Source of the DNA: JAIVGV01 sp036389335 | Lineage (GTDB): Bacteria > Acidobacteriota > Blastocatellia > Pyrinomonadales > Pyrinomonadaceae | Assembly: GCA_036389335.1 (NCBI GenBank) | Contig: DASVQC010000098.1 | Coordinates: forward strand, 72,742-136,741 | Direction: 5' to 3' | DNA length: 64,000 nucleotides | In this document: positions 8,318 through 15,918 of the stretch, one piece after another | How positions within the stretch are numbered: position 1 is the stretch's first letter | Layout: the number at the start of each line of letters is the position of its first letter | Program-made: the position numbers and the translations under genes | The notes under the pieces: model-generated | The model's input: only the letters and a program-made list of their open reading frames with translations | Told to the model about the DNA's origin: nothing | Database searches by the model: none

Positions 8318-9196
8318 ATGGCGACACCCGCGAAGCGACTGCCGGAGAACGCGCCGGGCGATTTTTACGTCGATGCGTCGTGCATCGACTGCGACGCCTG
8401 CCGCCAGATCGCGCCCGACACCTTCCGCGACCACGGCGATCAGTCGAGCGTCCTCAGACAGCCCGCGTCCGACGGCGAGGTGCGCCGCGCGCTGATGGCG
8501 CTCGTCGCGTGCCCCACCGCGTCGATCGGGACTTCGCGCAGGTACGACGCGAACCTCGGCGTCGAGGCTTTCCCCGACCCGGTGGCCGAAAACGTCTACT
8601 TCTGCGGCTTCACGTCCGAGTCGAGCTTCGGCGCGTGGAGCTACCTCGTCACGCGTCCGGCGGCGGGGGGCGGAAACGTCCTCGTCGATTCGCCGCGCTA
8701 CACCGCCCGCCTCGTCAATAAGATCGAGCGCATGGGCGGCGTCTCGCGGATGTTCCTCACGCACGTCGACGACATCGCCGACCACGCCCGCTTCAACAAG
8801 AAGTTTAGCTGCGAGCGCGTCATGCACGCGCGCGACGGCGCGGAGAGGCGAGGCATGGAGCGCGCCGTCGAGGGCGACGATCCCGTCAGACTGGACGACG
8901 ATCTCACGGTCATCCCGACGCCCGGCCACACGCGCGGCTCGCAGGTGTTGCTCTACAAAAACAGATTCCTCTTCACCGGCGATCACCTCGCGTGGTCGCC
9001 CGCGCGCGAGACGCTGACGGCCTTTCGCAGCGCGTGCTGGTACTCGTGGGACGAGCAGATCCGCTCGATGGAGAGGCTGCTCGACTACAGCTTCGAGTGG
9101 GTGCTGCCCGGCCACGGTCGCATCCACCACGACACGCCCGCGGGGATGCGCGCGCACCTCGCGCGGTGCGTCGAGTGGATGAAGAAGGCCGCGTAA
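8318..9196 (+). CDS. Single-cluster ferredoxin fused to metallo-beta-lactamase-fold hydrolase
   Basis: Residues about 15-75 form a one-cluster 4Fe-4S ferredoxin: CIDCDACRQ followed by ACPTAS. The rest is an MBL fold with the metal motif LTHVDDIADH, PTPGHTRGSQV, FTGDHLAW and a final LPGHGRIHH. I chose ATG 8318 because upstream in-frame codons (to ATG 8186) run through the palindromic repeat and add low-complexity residues. The protein is 292 aa with no signal peptide, so it is probably cytosolic. The substrate is unknown; MBL proteins with redox domains often act as thiol-ester, persulfide or oxygen-linked enzymes. A convergent decahaem cytochrome gene ends 88 bp downstream. Confidence 0.87.
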   Translation: MATPAKRLPENAPGDFYVDASCIDCDACRQIAPDTFRDHGDQSSVLRQPASDGEVRRALMALVACPTASIGTSRRYDANLGVEAFPDPVAENVYFCGFTSESSFGAWSYLVTRPAAGGGNVLVDSPRYTARLVNKIERMGGVSRMFLTHVDDIADHARFNKKFSCERVMHARDGAERRGMERAVEGDDPVRLDDDLTVIPTPGHTRGSQVLLYKNRFLFTGDHLAWSPARETLTAFRSACWYSWDEQIRSMERLLDYSFEWVLPGHGRIHHDTPAGMRAHLARCVEWMKKAA

Positions 9197-9201
9197 AAAA
9201 A

Positions 9202-9272
9202 TTTCCCTTAGCGCCTTTGCGCCTTTGCGTGAGAATAAGTTTCACGCAAAGGCGCAAAGGCGCTAAGGGAAA
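9202..9272. terminator. Perfect 31-bp palindrome between convergent genes, likely bidirectional terminator
   Basis: Bases 9202-9232 pair perfectly with 9242-9272 around a 9-base loop. The arms contain tandem GCGCCTTT units ending in GCGTGA. The outer ends are TTT/AAA-rich, and a run of seven A lies just before it on the plus strand (a U run for the minus-strand transcript). It sits between two converging stops (9196 and 9285). A decayed copy occupies the other convergent junction at 18167-18237. Confidence 0.85.
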
Positions 9273-9284
9273 ACGAAGCTGTCT

Positions 9285-12200
9285 TTAAGATACTTTCGTT
9301 GCGTGCCTCGTTCGCTTCAGCCCACGCCAGCACAAGAAACCACACACCAAGCCGACCGCCCCGAGCGTCGCCGCTCTCGCCTGCGAGATTATGACGGACG
9401 AGACCGCCAAGCGATTGTGTGGCGACGCGGGGGGTTGCGAAGAGTCTCCGTTGAGGCGTGAACCCGCGGCGCTCGCCGTTACGACTTTGAAATCACGCGC
9501 GGGCGTCGCAGGGGTGTCGGTGACGGTGAAGAGTTGATCGCCCGCGAGGTACATCCGGCGCTGCTCGGCGAAGTTGAAGGGGCGCGCGCCGCGCCGCCCG
9601 AAGACGGCGAGCTGGTTGCCGCTCTCGTCGGCGGCGCGGTCGCGGTCGAGCCCCTTCGAGACGGCGAGCGCCGCGCCCTTCGTCTTGAAGGTCGCGATGA
9701 GGCGCGGCTCCGGGCGCGGGCTGAACCCGGCGTAGGTCGGCATCGTCTCCGGGTCTGTGAGTTGCAGCACGCGCAGCCCGTTCAGCCCGTCGGCGACGTA
9801 GGCGTAGAGGCTCGCGTTCGTCATCGCGACTTTGACCTGACGCGCGTCTCCGATCTCGCCCCCGGCGTCGAAGGTCTGATCGAGGCGCGGCTGCTCGGGC
9901 TTGGTCACGTCCATGATGGCGACTCCGTCCGCGCCATCGGCGACGTAGGCGTAGGTGCGCGCGACGTAAACGTCCTGAGCGTGGCGGAGCGGGACGAGCG
10001 CGCCCTCGACGAGCCGCGCGCGCGCGGGGGTGGTCACGTCAACCACCTTCAAGCCTTCGTCGTCGACGACGAAGGCGTAGCGGAACTGGACGGCGACGGC
10101 GCGCGGCCTGCGTAAGGGAATCCGCGCGACGACCGAGGGCTGCAAGGGATCGTCGATGTCGATGACGACGAGCGCGCGATCCGTGGTCACGTAGGCGTGC
10201 GTGCCGGCGACGGCGATGTTGTTCGCGCCGTCGAGCACGCCGCCGGGGTTCCACGTCAGCGCGCGCTTCAAATAGTTGTTGAGCGGGTCGCCGTCGAGGA
10301 GCGTCGCCGCGCCGACGAGGATCAGCCCTTCGTCTCGATCCGCGACGTAGAGGTAGCCGTAGAGGGGGTGGATCGGCTGCTCCTGATTCGCGGGGCTGCG
10401 CGCGCGCGCCGGATCGACGGCGAGCGTCGAGGGCGCGGCGACGGCTGCGGCGTACTTCGTCCTGACCCAGAGCTTCTGCCCGAAGCGCGAGACGGGCGCG
10501 GTCGTGATGCGCTCGCTGAAGCCCTTGTGATCGATCTGCGCCACGTCGTAGACGCGCAGGCCGCCCGGCCCGGCGGCGACGTAGGCGTACTCGCCGCGCA
10601 CCTGCACCTGCAAGACTTTCGGGTTGCCCTCGTGCCCGAAAGAGGTCTTCAGCTCGCGCCCGCCCGCGACGAATTTTTTGTAATCGTCGGGGAAGGCGAG
10701 TTTGTGCAGGGTGCTGCCGAGGACGGCCTGCGGCTCCTCGCGCTCGGTGACGACGACGGCTTCGAGCGCGTCGTCGGCGGCGACGTAGGCGTAGCGCCCG
10801 ACGAAGTTGACGAAGTTCGTGCCCTGCATGAGGAGCTGGGCCATCCACGCGTTGTTGTCGCCGTCGCGGGAGACGTGGCAGTCGGTGCAGCCTTTCGTCT
10901 CCTTCGCGCGGACGGTGTGCGGGACGTGGGTGGAGAACGACTGGCCGGAGAAGCCTTCCGCCGAGACGGTCTGCTGCTGCGAGTAGATCCACTCGCGGTT
11001 CTGATTCTGCGAGCTGACGAGGACGGCGGAGCGCGAGGCGGCGGGCGCGACGCGGTTGCCCGTCGCCGCGCCGTCGCGCCCGAGCATGAAGACGTCGTCG
11101 CGCAAGACCTGAAAGTTGTAGGTCGTGAAGTTGCGCGAGTCCGCGCCCTCGTTGTGGCGGTTGGGCATCTTGCGGTTCGCCTGCATCGAGAGGTGGCAGC
11201 CGAAGCAGCTCGTCATCCAAGAGGAGTGGCAGGCGAAGCAGGTCATCCGCCGCCCGGCGTGCGCCAGCTCCTCGTCCGCGGCGGGCACGTCGCCCCACGT
11301 GCGGTTGTCGCGGCGGATCGTCTTGGCGTAGCGCGACAGCTCGTTGTAATCGCGCGAGGCGGGGTCTACGGTGTCGGCGGTCTGCTTGACGCGCCACCAG
11401 CGACCGGGCTCGACCAGAGAGTTCTGCACGATCTCGCCCTGCTTCAGCTCGACCGTGGTCTCTCTGCCGTCCGCGCCCTTCGTCGTCTTCTTCAAGCCCG
11501 CCGCCGGGGCCAACTCGAAGACGGGAATCTTGTTGCCGTCAGCGTCGCGCGCGTAGAGGTTGCGCGCGACGTCTTTCGTGCCGGTGCGCGGCGCGCGCAA
11601 GTTTCGCCCGCGCTCTTCGTCAACGAGCTTGCCGTCCCTGACGCCCTGCCCGGCGGCGAACCCGGAAGTGACGAGCTTGCCGCGCTCGCGCAGCGTGCCG
11701 TGGCAGTCCTCGCAACTGATCTCGATGGCCGCCCGCGGCTCGCTGTAGATGATCCCCGTGCCGTGCGCGTCCTGCCGGAAGTGGCAATCGACGCAGTGCA
11801 TCCCCTTCTCAAGGTGTATGTCTTTGAGGTGGACGGGCGCGCCCGCGGGCTGCGATCTATTCTTCAGCTCGAAGTTGTCGGCGTCGCGGAAGGCGACGGC
11901 GCGACCGAGGGCGTCGGCGCTCGAGTCGGAGACGGGCCGGTCGTCGGCGTCGAGCAGACGCCCGGCGCGGTCGCGTTTGAAGACGGCGCGGAAGAGCCAG
12001 CCGTGGCCGTGATAGTCGGCGAGCTGGATGCGTTTGAAGCCCCGGTTGATCGCGCCGAAGGGCTCGCCCGCGCGGACGAGGAAATCTTCCGGCGAGAGCC
12101 GGTCGGAGAATTTACGCTCCGACCAGAGACCTTTGAGGCTCGCCGCCTCCGGGTTGCGGCTCAGTTTTTCCCGCTCCTCGTCCGCCGTCGGCGCGCGCTG

Positions 12201-13457
12201 GTCTTTGCGGTAGAGCTTGTCGCCGTCCGACTCGTTGTCCCACCAAGTCATGCCGGTGTAGGTGGCGAGCATGTTCGTGCCGGGGTGCATGTGGCAGACC
12301 ATGCACTGCGAGGTCGGGATGGCGCTCGTCAGGCGGTGGCGGATCGGGTGGCCGGGCTCATTCTTCGGAACCTGCGTGTCGGCGGTCGCGCTCTCTCCCG
12401 CGTTGCCGAAGCGCGCGTAGGAAGCCGAGTTGACCTCGCTGCGGTCGTTGGCGTAGACGACGTGGCACGAGGCGCAGCCGGACGAGCGGAAGTCGCCGGG
12501 GTGATCGTTGGTGCCGAGGTGGTTGAGCGTCGGGTCTTGCAGCCGCGTCTTTTGCAGGCCGAGGTAGACGGGATCGGTGCGGTTCGCGGTGCCGAGCCCG
12601 CGCGGGCTGAGGCCCTTGTCGGGCTTGCCGGGGTCTTCCTCGCGGTTCGGCAGGCCGACTTCAAAACGCCCCTTGCCGCCGCGCTCGAAGACGCGCAACA
12701 GGTTGCCCGGCTGCGACACCTCCCAGCGCGGCAGCGGATCGAGGAAGGGGAGCCAGCCTTTCAAAAGCGTCTGCTCCGCGGTCGGCTGCGGGATGGTCAG
12801 GAGCCGCGCGGGCGCGCCCGACTCGCCCGCGTAGGCTTCGCCGAAGCGCGCGTCTTTTTCGGGGAAGCCGCCGTTGTTGTAGAGCGCCGCGCCCCAGAGC
12901 ATCGCCCCGTGGCGCATCATCGAGGTCTCGTTCGCGGAGACCTCCGCCGCGTGGCACTCGCCGCAGGTCTTGCGCGCCACGCGCAGATCCGCCGGGTTGA
13001 CGAAGCGCACGTACTCCCAGCTCTCGCGGTTCAGAAGCGTCAGCGTGCGCTCCGGGTTCGCGCTCGTCGGTTGGCCGCCGCGCCTCCACTCGCCGGGGAA
13101 GCGCGGGCGCACGTGCGCGTCCTCTTTAAGCTTCGCGGCGGGGTTGCCGCCGTGGCAGTAGGTGCACGAGAGGTTCTGGCCGTCGCGATCACTCTTCTCC
13201 AGCCTGCCGCCGCCCGTCTCGTGCATCGGCTCGATCTGCGCGTGGCACGAGACGCAGCCTTCGGGGCTGACGCGCGCGCCGGGTTTCGGCTCCTGAGCGC
13301 CCGCGCCCGCGGCGTTTGACGAGAGCGGCGCTCGCGAAGATTTCCGGCGCGCGCTCGCGGGCGTGCCGACCCCGCACAGACAGAGCGACGCCGCCGCCGC
13401 GGCGAAGAGCGTCAGGGCGAAGAGCTTGATCCGTTCGGCTCTGTCGAGACTTCTCAT
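9285..13457 (-). CDS. Decahaem c-type cytochrome with C-terminal LVIVD-type beta-propeller
   Basis: A 1390-aa exported protein. An N-terminal signal or anchor (LFALTLFAAAAASLCLCG) is followed by ten CxxCH haem motifs between about residues 66 and 860: CVSCH, CTYCH, CGECH, CASCH, CMVCH, CVDCH, CEDCH, CFACH, CFGCH and CTDCH. Residues about 900-1320 carry repeated blades of the form YAYVADG..GL.V.DV..P, the LVIVD beta-propeller pattern. Near the end, LGAVGLVCGFLCW looks like a membrane anchor followed by basic residues. It is the second gene after an outer-membrane barrel protein 38 bp upstream. Expected role: periplasmic or surface electron transfer. The partner and substrate are unknown. Confidence 0.9.
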   Translation of the reverse strand: MRSLDRAERIKLFALTLFAAAAASLCLCGVGTPASARRKSSRAPLSSNAAGAGAQEPKPGARVSPEGCVSCHAQIEPMHETGGGRLEKSDRDGQNLSCTYCHGGNPAAKLKEDAHVRPRFPGEWRRGGQPTSANPERTLTLLNRESWEYVRFVNPADLRVARKTCGECHAAEVSANETSMMRHGAMLWGAALYNNGGFPEKDARFGEAYAGESGAPARLLTIPQPTAEQTLLKGWLPFLDPLPRWEVSQPGNLLRVFERGGKGRFEVGLPNREEDPGKPDKGLSPRGLGTANRTDPVYLGLQKTRLQDPTLNHLGTNDHPGDFRSSGCASCHVVYANDRSEVNSASYARFGNAGESATADTQVPKNEPGHPIRHRLTSAIPTSQCMVCHMHPGTNMLATYTGMTWWDNESDGDKLYRKDQRAPTADEEREKLSRNPEAASLKGLWSERKFSDRLSPEDFLVRAGEPFGAINRGFKRIQLADYHGHGWLFRAVFKRDRAGRLLDADDRPVSDSSADALGRAVAFRDADNFELKNRSQPAGAPVHLKDIHLEKGMHCVDCHFRQDAHGTGIIYSEPRAAIEISCEDCHGTLRERGKLVTSGFAAGQGVRDGKLVDEERGRNLRAPRTGTKDVARNLYARDADGNKIPVFELAPAAGLKKTTKGADGRETTVELKQGEIVQNSLVEPGRWWRVKQTADTVDPASRDYNELSRYAKTIRRDNRTWGDVPAADEELAHAGRRMTCFACHSSWMTSCFGCHLSMQANRKMPNRHNEGADSRNFTTYNFQVLRDDVFMLGRDGAATGNRVAPAASRSAVLVSSQNQNREWIYSQQQTVSAEGFSGQSFSTHVPHTVRAKETKGCTDCHVSRDGDNNAWMAQLLMQGTNFVNFVGRYAYVAADDALEAVVVTEREEPQAVLGSTLHKLAFPDDYKKFVAGGRELKTSFGHEGNPKVLQVQVRGEYAYVAAGPGGLRVYDVAQIDHKGFSERITTAPVSRFGQKLWVRTKYAAAVAAPSTLAVDPARARSPANQEQPIHPLYGYLYVADRDEGLILVGAATLLDGDPLNNYLKRALTWNPGGVLDGANNIAVAGTHAYVTTDRALVVIDIDDPLQPSVVARIPLRRPRAVAVQFRYAFVVDDEGLKVVDVTTPARARLVEGALVPLRHAQDVYVARTYAYVADGADGVAIMDVTKPEQPRLDQTFDAGGEIGDARQVKVAMTNASLYAYVADGLNGLRVLQLTDPETMPTYAGFSPRPEPRLIATFKTKGAALAVSKGLDRDRAADESGNQLAVFGRRGARPFNFAEQRRMYLAGDQLFTVTDTPATPARDFKVVTASAAGSRLNGDSSQPPASPHNRLAVSSVIISQARAATLGAVGLVCGFLCWRGLKRTRHATKVS

Positions 13458-13495
13458 CGAAGGTTATTTACGCGCCGACCGTCGCGTCCGACGTC

Positions 13496-15598
13496 TCAGA
13501 AAATAAATCTCGCCTGCGCGAAGATCGAGTAGAGCGGCTTGCTCGGGTCGATCACCACCTGATCCGCCGCGCAGAAGTCGGGCAGAGGGCAGTTGCGCGA
13601 GGCGTCCGTGTAGATGTCCCGGAAGCCGCGACCGGGCTTCAAGGCGGAAGCGCCGAAGGCGAACTGCAAGTTGTTGATGAGCAGCGGGCGGTAGGCGACG
13701 CCGAGGCTCAGGTCCCAGCCGATCTCTTTGCGGATGCCGCTCTGGTGGAGCAGGTATTCGAGCGACCCGGTGCGGTGGAAGCGCAGATAGTTCACGTTGA
13801 AGACGGCCTTGATGCGCTGCGTCACCTCGGCGTCGGCCCCGGCGTTGGCGATCAGGATGCCGGGGTTGACGAAGTTCGCCTGCCCCTGCGTCTTGCTGCT
13901 GCGCAGGGAAGGCAGGACGCTGTTCGGCTGAACTAAACCGACCGCCGTCGAGACGAGCGGGATGCCGACGCGGTTCCAGAAAGAGAACTGGCCGCCGACG
14001 AAATTCGGATCGTCGAGGATCGCGTCGAAGCCCGTCGCCGCGCCGTCCGTCGGGTCGCGGTCGCCCGACGCGAAGAAGCCGGACGCGCGCAGCCGCAGGA
14101 AGTCACGGTCAACCGATCCTTCCGCGGCCCCCATCTGCGCGCGCACGCGCTGGTAGCGCCCGGCGATGGGGTTGCGCTCGTCCTGCCCCAGCGCGAAGTA
14201 GTAAGACGACGTGAGGTTGAGGCGACCGAGATGCCCGTCGGTGTTCAAGCCGAGGTAGCCGACCTTGACGGCGTGCGGGCGCGCGTCGCCGACCAAGGCG
14301 GGGCGGACGAGGAAGCCGTTGCGGTCGAACTCGACCGAGCGGCGGTCGTCGTTGAAGGCGAGGGTGAGCTGGCCGGTGAAGCCGTGGCGGACGAAGTCCT
14401 GCCGGTAGAGGTTGAAGAGGTAGACGTTCTGCTGACGGCGGTCGAAGCGGTTGAGGCCGCTGTTGGTGTCTTTTTCGAGCTGCGCGAAGTAGGCGAGGTT
14501 GAAGTTGTAGCGGTTGTCGGAGAAGCCGCCGAAGAGCCGCGCGCCGAGGTTGTTGTCGGTGTAGAGGAAGCCGCGGAAGTCGGAGACGAAGGGCTGGACG
14601 CCCGCGCGCACCGAGACGAAGTCGAAGTTGGCGTCCGTGTCGGCGAGCTTCAGCTCGGCGAAGGCTTCCTCGAAGGAGAAGTGCGTGTCGGCGCGTGCCG
14701 TGCCGCGGCGCACGTCGATGTCGACGACGCCTGCCTCGCGCGCGCGCACGTAGTTCGGAAGGCTGAACGTCGGCGAGAGCTTTACTGCCCACGTGCGCGG
14801 TCGGAAGACGGTGTCGCCGTGGAAGAGTTCGACGGAGAGCTGTAGCGTGTGCGTCGCGGCGAGCACTTCGGGCTTGCCGAAGAACTCGGCGCTGCCGGGC
14901 CGCGCGCTGTTGACGTTCGACGGGAGCGGGGTGCGCCGCTGCTCGACGCTCAGGGCGTCTGCCGCCGAGAGGATCAGGAAAATCTTATTCCCGATGACGG
15001 GGTAGTCGCCCTTCAGACGATTTTGATTGTAAGGGTCGTACCAGCGACCGCGCTTGAAGGGCACGTCGCGCCCCCTGCCGCCCGCGTCGCCGTAGCGGTC
15101 GTATTCGGGGAAGGTCACGCGCCAGCGGTCGCGCGCCTCGCGTATGCGCGGGTCGGTCGAAGCGCCGGGCTTCGCGGTGCCGCCCGCCGCGCCGTTCGGT
15201 CGCTCGTCCTTAGTCGGATCGACGATCCGCGCGGCGGCCCCGGTCTGCTCCGCGGCCTTCAGCTCGACTTCGACCGCCGACTCTTTACCGGGCTCGACGA
15301 TCACGTTCTCTAGGTCGAACGTCAGCGCGCCCGGGGCATCGACGACGATGCGGTACGCGCCCGCGGGGACTTTGAAGTCGAATCGCCCGGCCTGCGACGT
15401 GCGAGTCGTCCCGCGCCGCGTCGTGACCTGATTGATCGCCGTCACGCGGGCGCGCGCGACCGCGGCTTTCGCGGCGTCGCGCACGACGCCCGTGATGCGA
15501 CCCCTCTGCTGGGCGTGCGCCGCGTGGCCGGCGAGGAGGAGCGCGAAGGCGATCAGGCTCGCCCTCGCGGTCGGGATTAAAAGACGCTGGAAGGGCAT
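13496..15598 (-). CDS. Outer-membrane beta-barrel protein with N-terminal carboxypeptidase-regulatory-like domain
   Basis: Residues 1-30 are a signal peptide ending AHAQQ. Residues about 33-115 form a CarboxypepD_reg-like beta-sandwich (GRITGVVRDAAKAAVARARV), as in many Acidobacteriota TonB-receptor-like proteins. From about 190 onward there are alternating amphipathic strands, and the chain ends in Phe (IFAQARFIF), the usual insertion signal for outer-membrane barrels. I see no TonB plug motif. Start ATG 15598 was preferred to the upstream alternative at 15724 because it gives a proper signal peptide (700 aa). It is followed 38 bp later by the decahaem cytochrome, so the two are probably co-expressed; a porin-cytochrome conduit is conceivable. 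Confidence 0.82.
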   Translation of the reverse strand: MPFQRLLIPTARASLIAFALLLAGHAAHAQQRGRITGVVRDAAKAAVARARVTAINQVTTRRGTTRTSQAGRFDFKVPAGAYRIVVDAPGALTFDLENVIVEPGKESAVEVELKAAEQTGAAARIVDPTKDERPNGAAGGTAKPGASTDPRIREARDRWRVTFPEYDRYGDAGGRGRDVPFKRGRWYDPYNQNRLKGDYPVIGNKIFLILSAADALSVEQRRTPLPSNVNSARPGSAEFFGKPEVLAATHTLQLSVELFHGDTVFRPRTWAVKLSPTFSLPNYVRAREAGVVDIDVRRGTARADTHFSFEEAFAELKLADTDANFDFVSVRAGVQPFVSDFRGFLYTDNNLGARLFGGFSDNRYNFNLAYFAQLEKDTNSGLNRFDRRQQNVYLFNLYRQDFVRHGFTGQLTLAFNDDRRSVEFDRNGFLVRPALVGDARPHAVKVGYLGLNTDGHLGRLNLTSSYYFALGQDERNPIAGRYQRVRAQMGAAEGSVDRDFLRLRASGFFASGDRDPTDGAATGFDAILDDPNFVGGQFSFWNRVGIPLVSTAVGLVQPNSVLPSLRSSKTQGQANFVNPGILIANAGADAEVTQRIKAVFNVNYLRFHRTGSLEYLLHQSGIRKEIGWDLSLGVAYRPLLINNLQFAFGASALKPGRGFRDIYTDASRNCPLPDFCAADQVVIDPSKPLYSIFAQARFIF

Positions 15599-15728
15599 CA
15601 ATGCTGCGTGCCGGCGGAAGCGAGTCCTCGGAAGCCGCGCCGTTGCGAGAGAGGCGGCGCAATGATCAAAGCCGCGCCATAATTCCGCGCCGGTCGCGCG
15701 GCTTTCCTCTCGAAGGACAGGCACGAAT

Positions 15729-15758
15729 GATGTAGCACAGACGCCGCGGGGCTGACAA
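15729..15758 (-). promoter_or_regulatory. Putative promoter for the barrel-decahaem cytochrome pair
   Basis: On the minus strand, TTGTCA and TACATC are separated by 18 bases, about 130 bases upstream of ATG 15598. The -10 match is moderate. Confidence 0.35.
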
Positions 15759-15820
15759 CGAATTATTGAAATCGCGCCACGGTCTCGCCCCTCGGACGGC
15801 GCGCCGCGCGAGGGGGAGTC

Positions 15821-15848
15821 TTGACGCGCGGAAGGGAAGTGGTAAATT
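15821..15848 (+). promoter_or_regulatory. Putative promoter for the duplicated GlcG/HbpS-type protein
   Basis: TTGACG and TAAATT are 16 bases apart, about 70 bases before the GTG start. The layout is the same as the promoter at 1992. Confidence 0.5.
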
Positions 15849-15849
15849 C

Positions 15850-15879
15850 GGATCGTCCCGGATCGGATCGTCCCGGATC
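15850..15879 (+). repeat. Two perfect tandem 15-mers at the expected transcription start
   Basis: GGATCGTCCCGGATC is repeated twice without a gap, beginning one base after the -10 box at 15843-15848. The position suits a repressor operator or a start-site element, but no regulator is evident nearby. Confidence 0.7.
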
Positions 15880-15918
15880 AAACTTCACCCGGCGCGGCCC
15901 GGCTGAAGTTCCGCAGAA

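Noticed and set aside
10197..13319. A 1040-codon open frame on the plus strand, antisense to the decahaem cytochrome
   Set aside because: The translation is Arg/Ala/Val/Asp-rich with no domain, and the opposite strand encodes clear CxxCH motifs. Very high GC makes long antisense frames common here.
13496..15598. Annotation as TonB-dependent receptor
   Set aside because: The carboxypeptidase-like N-terminus is shared with many such receptors, but no plug domain or TonB box can be seen, and 700 aa is short.
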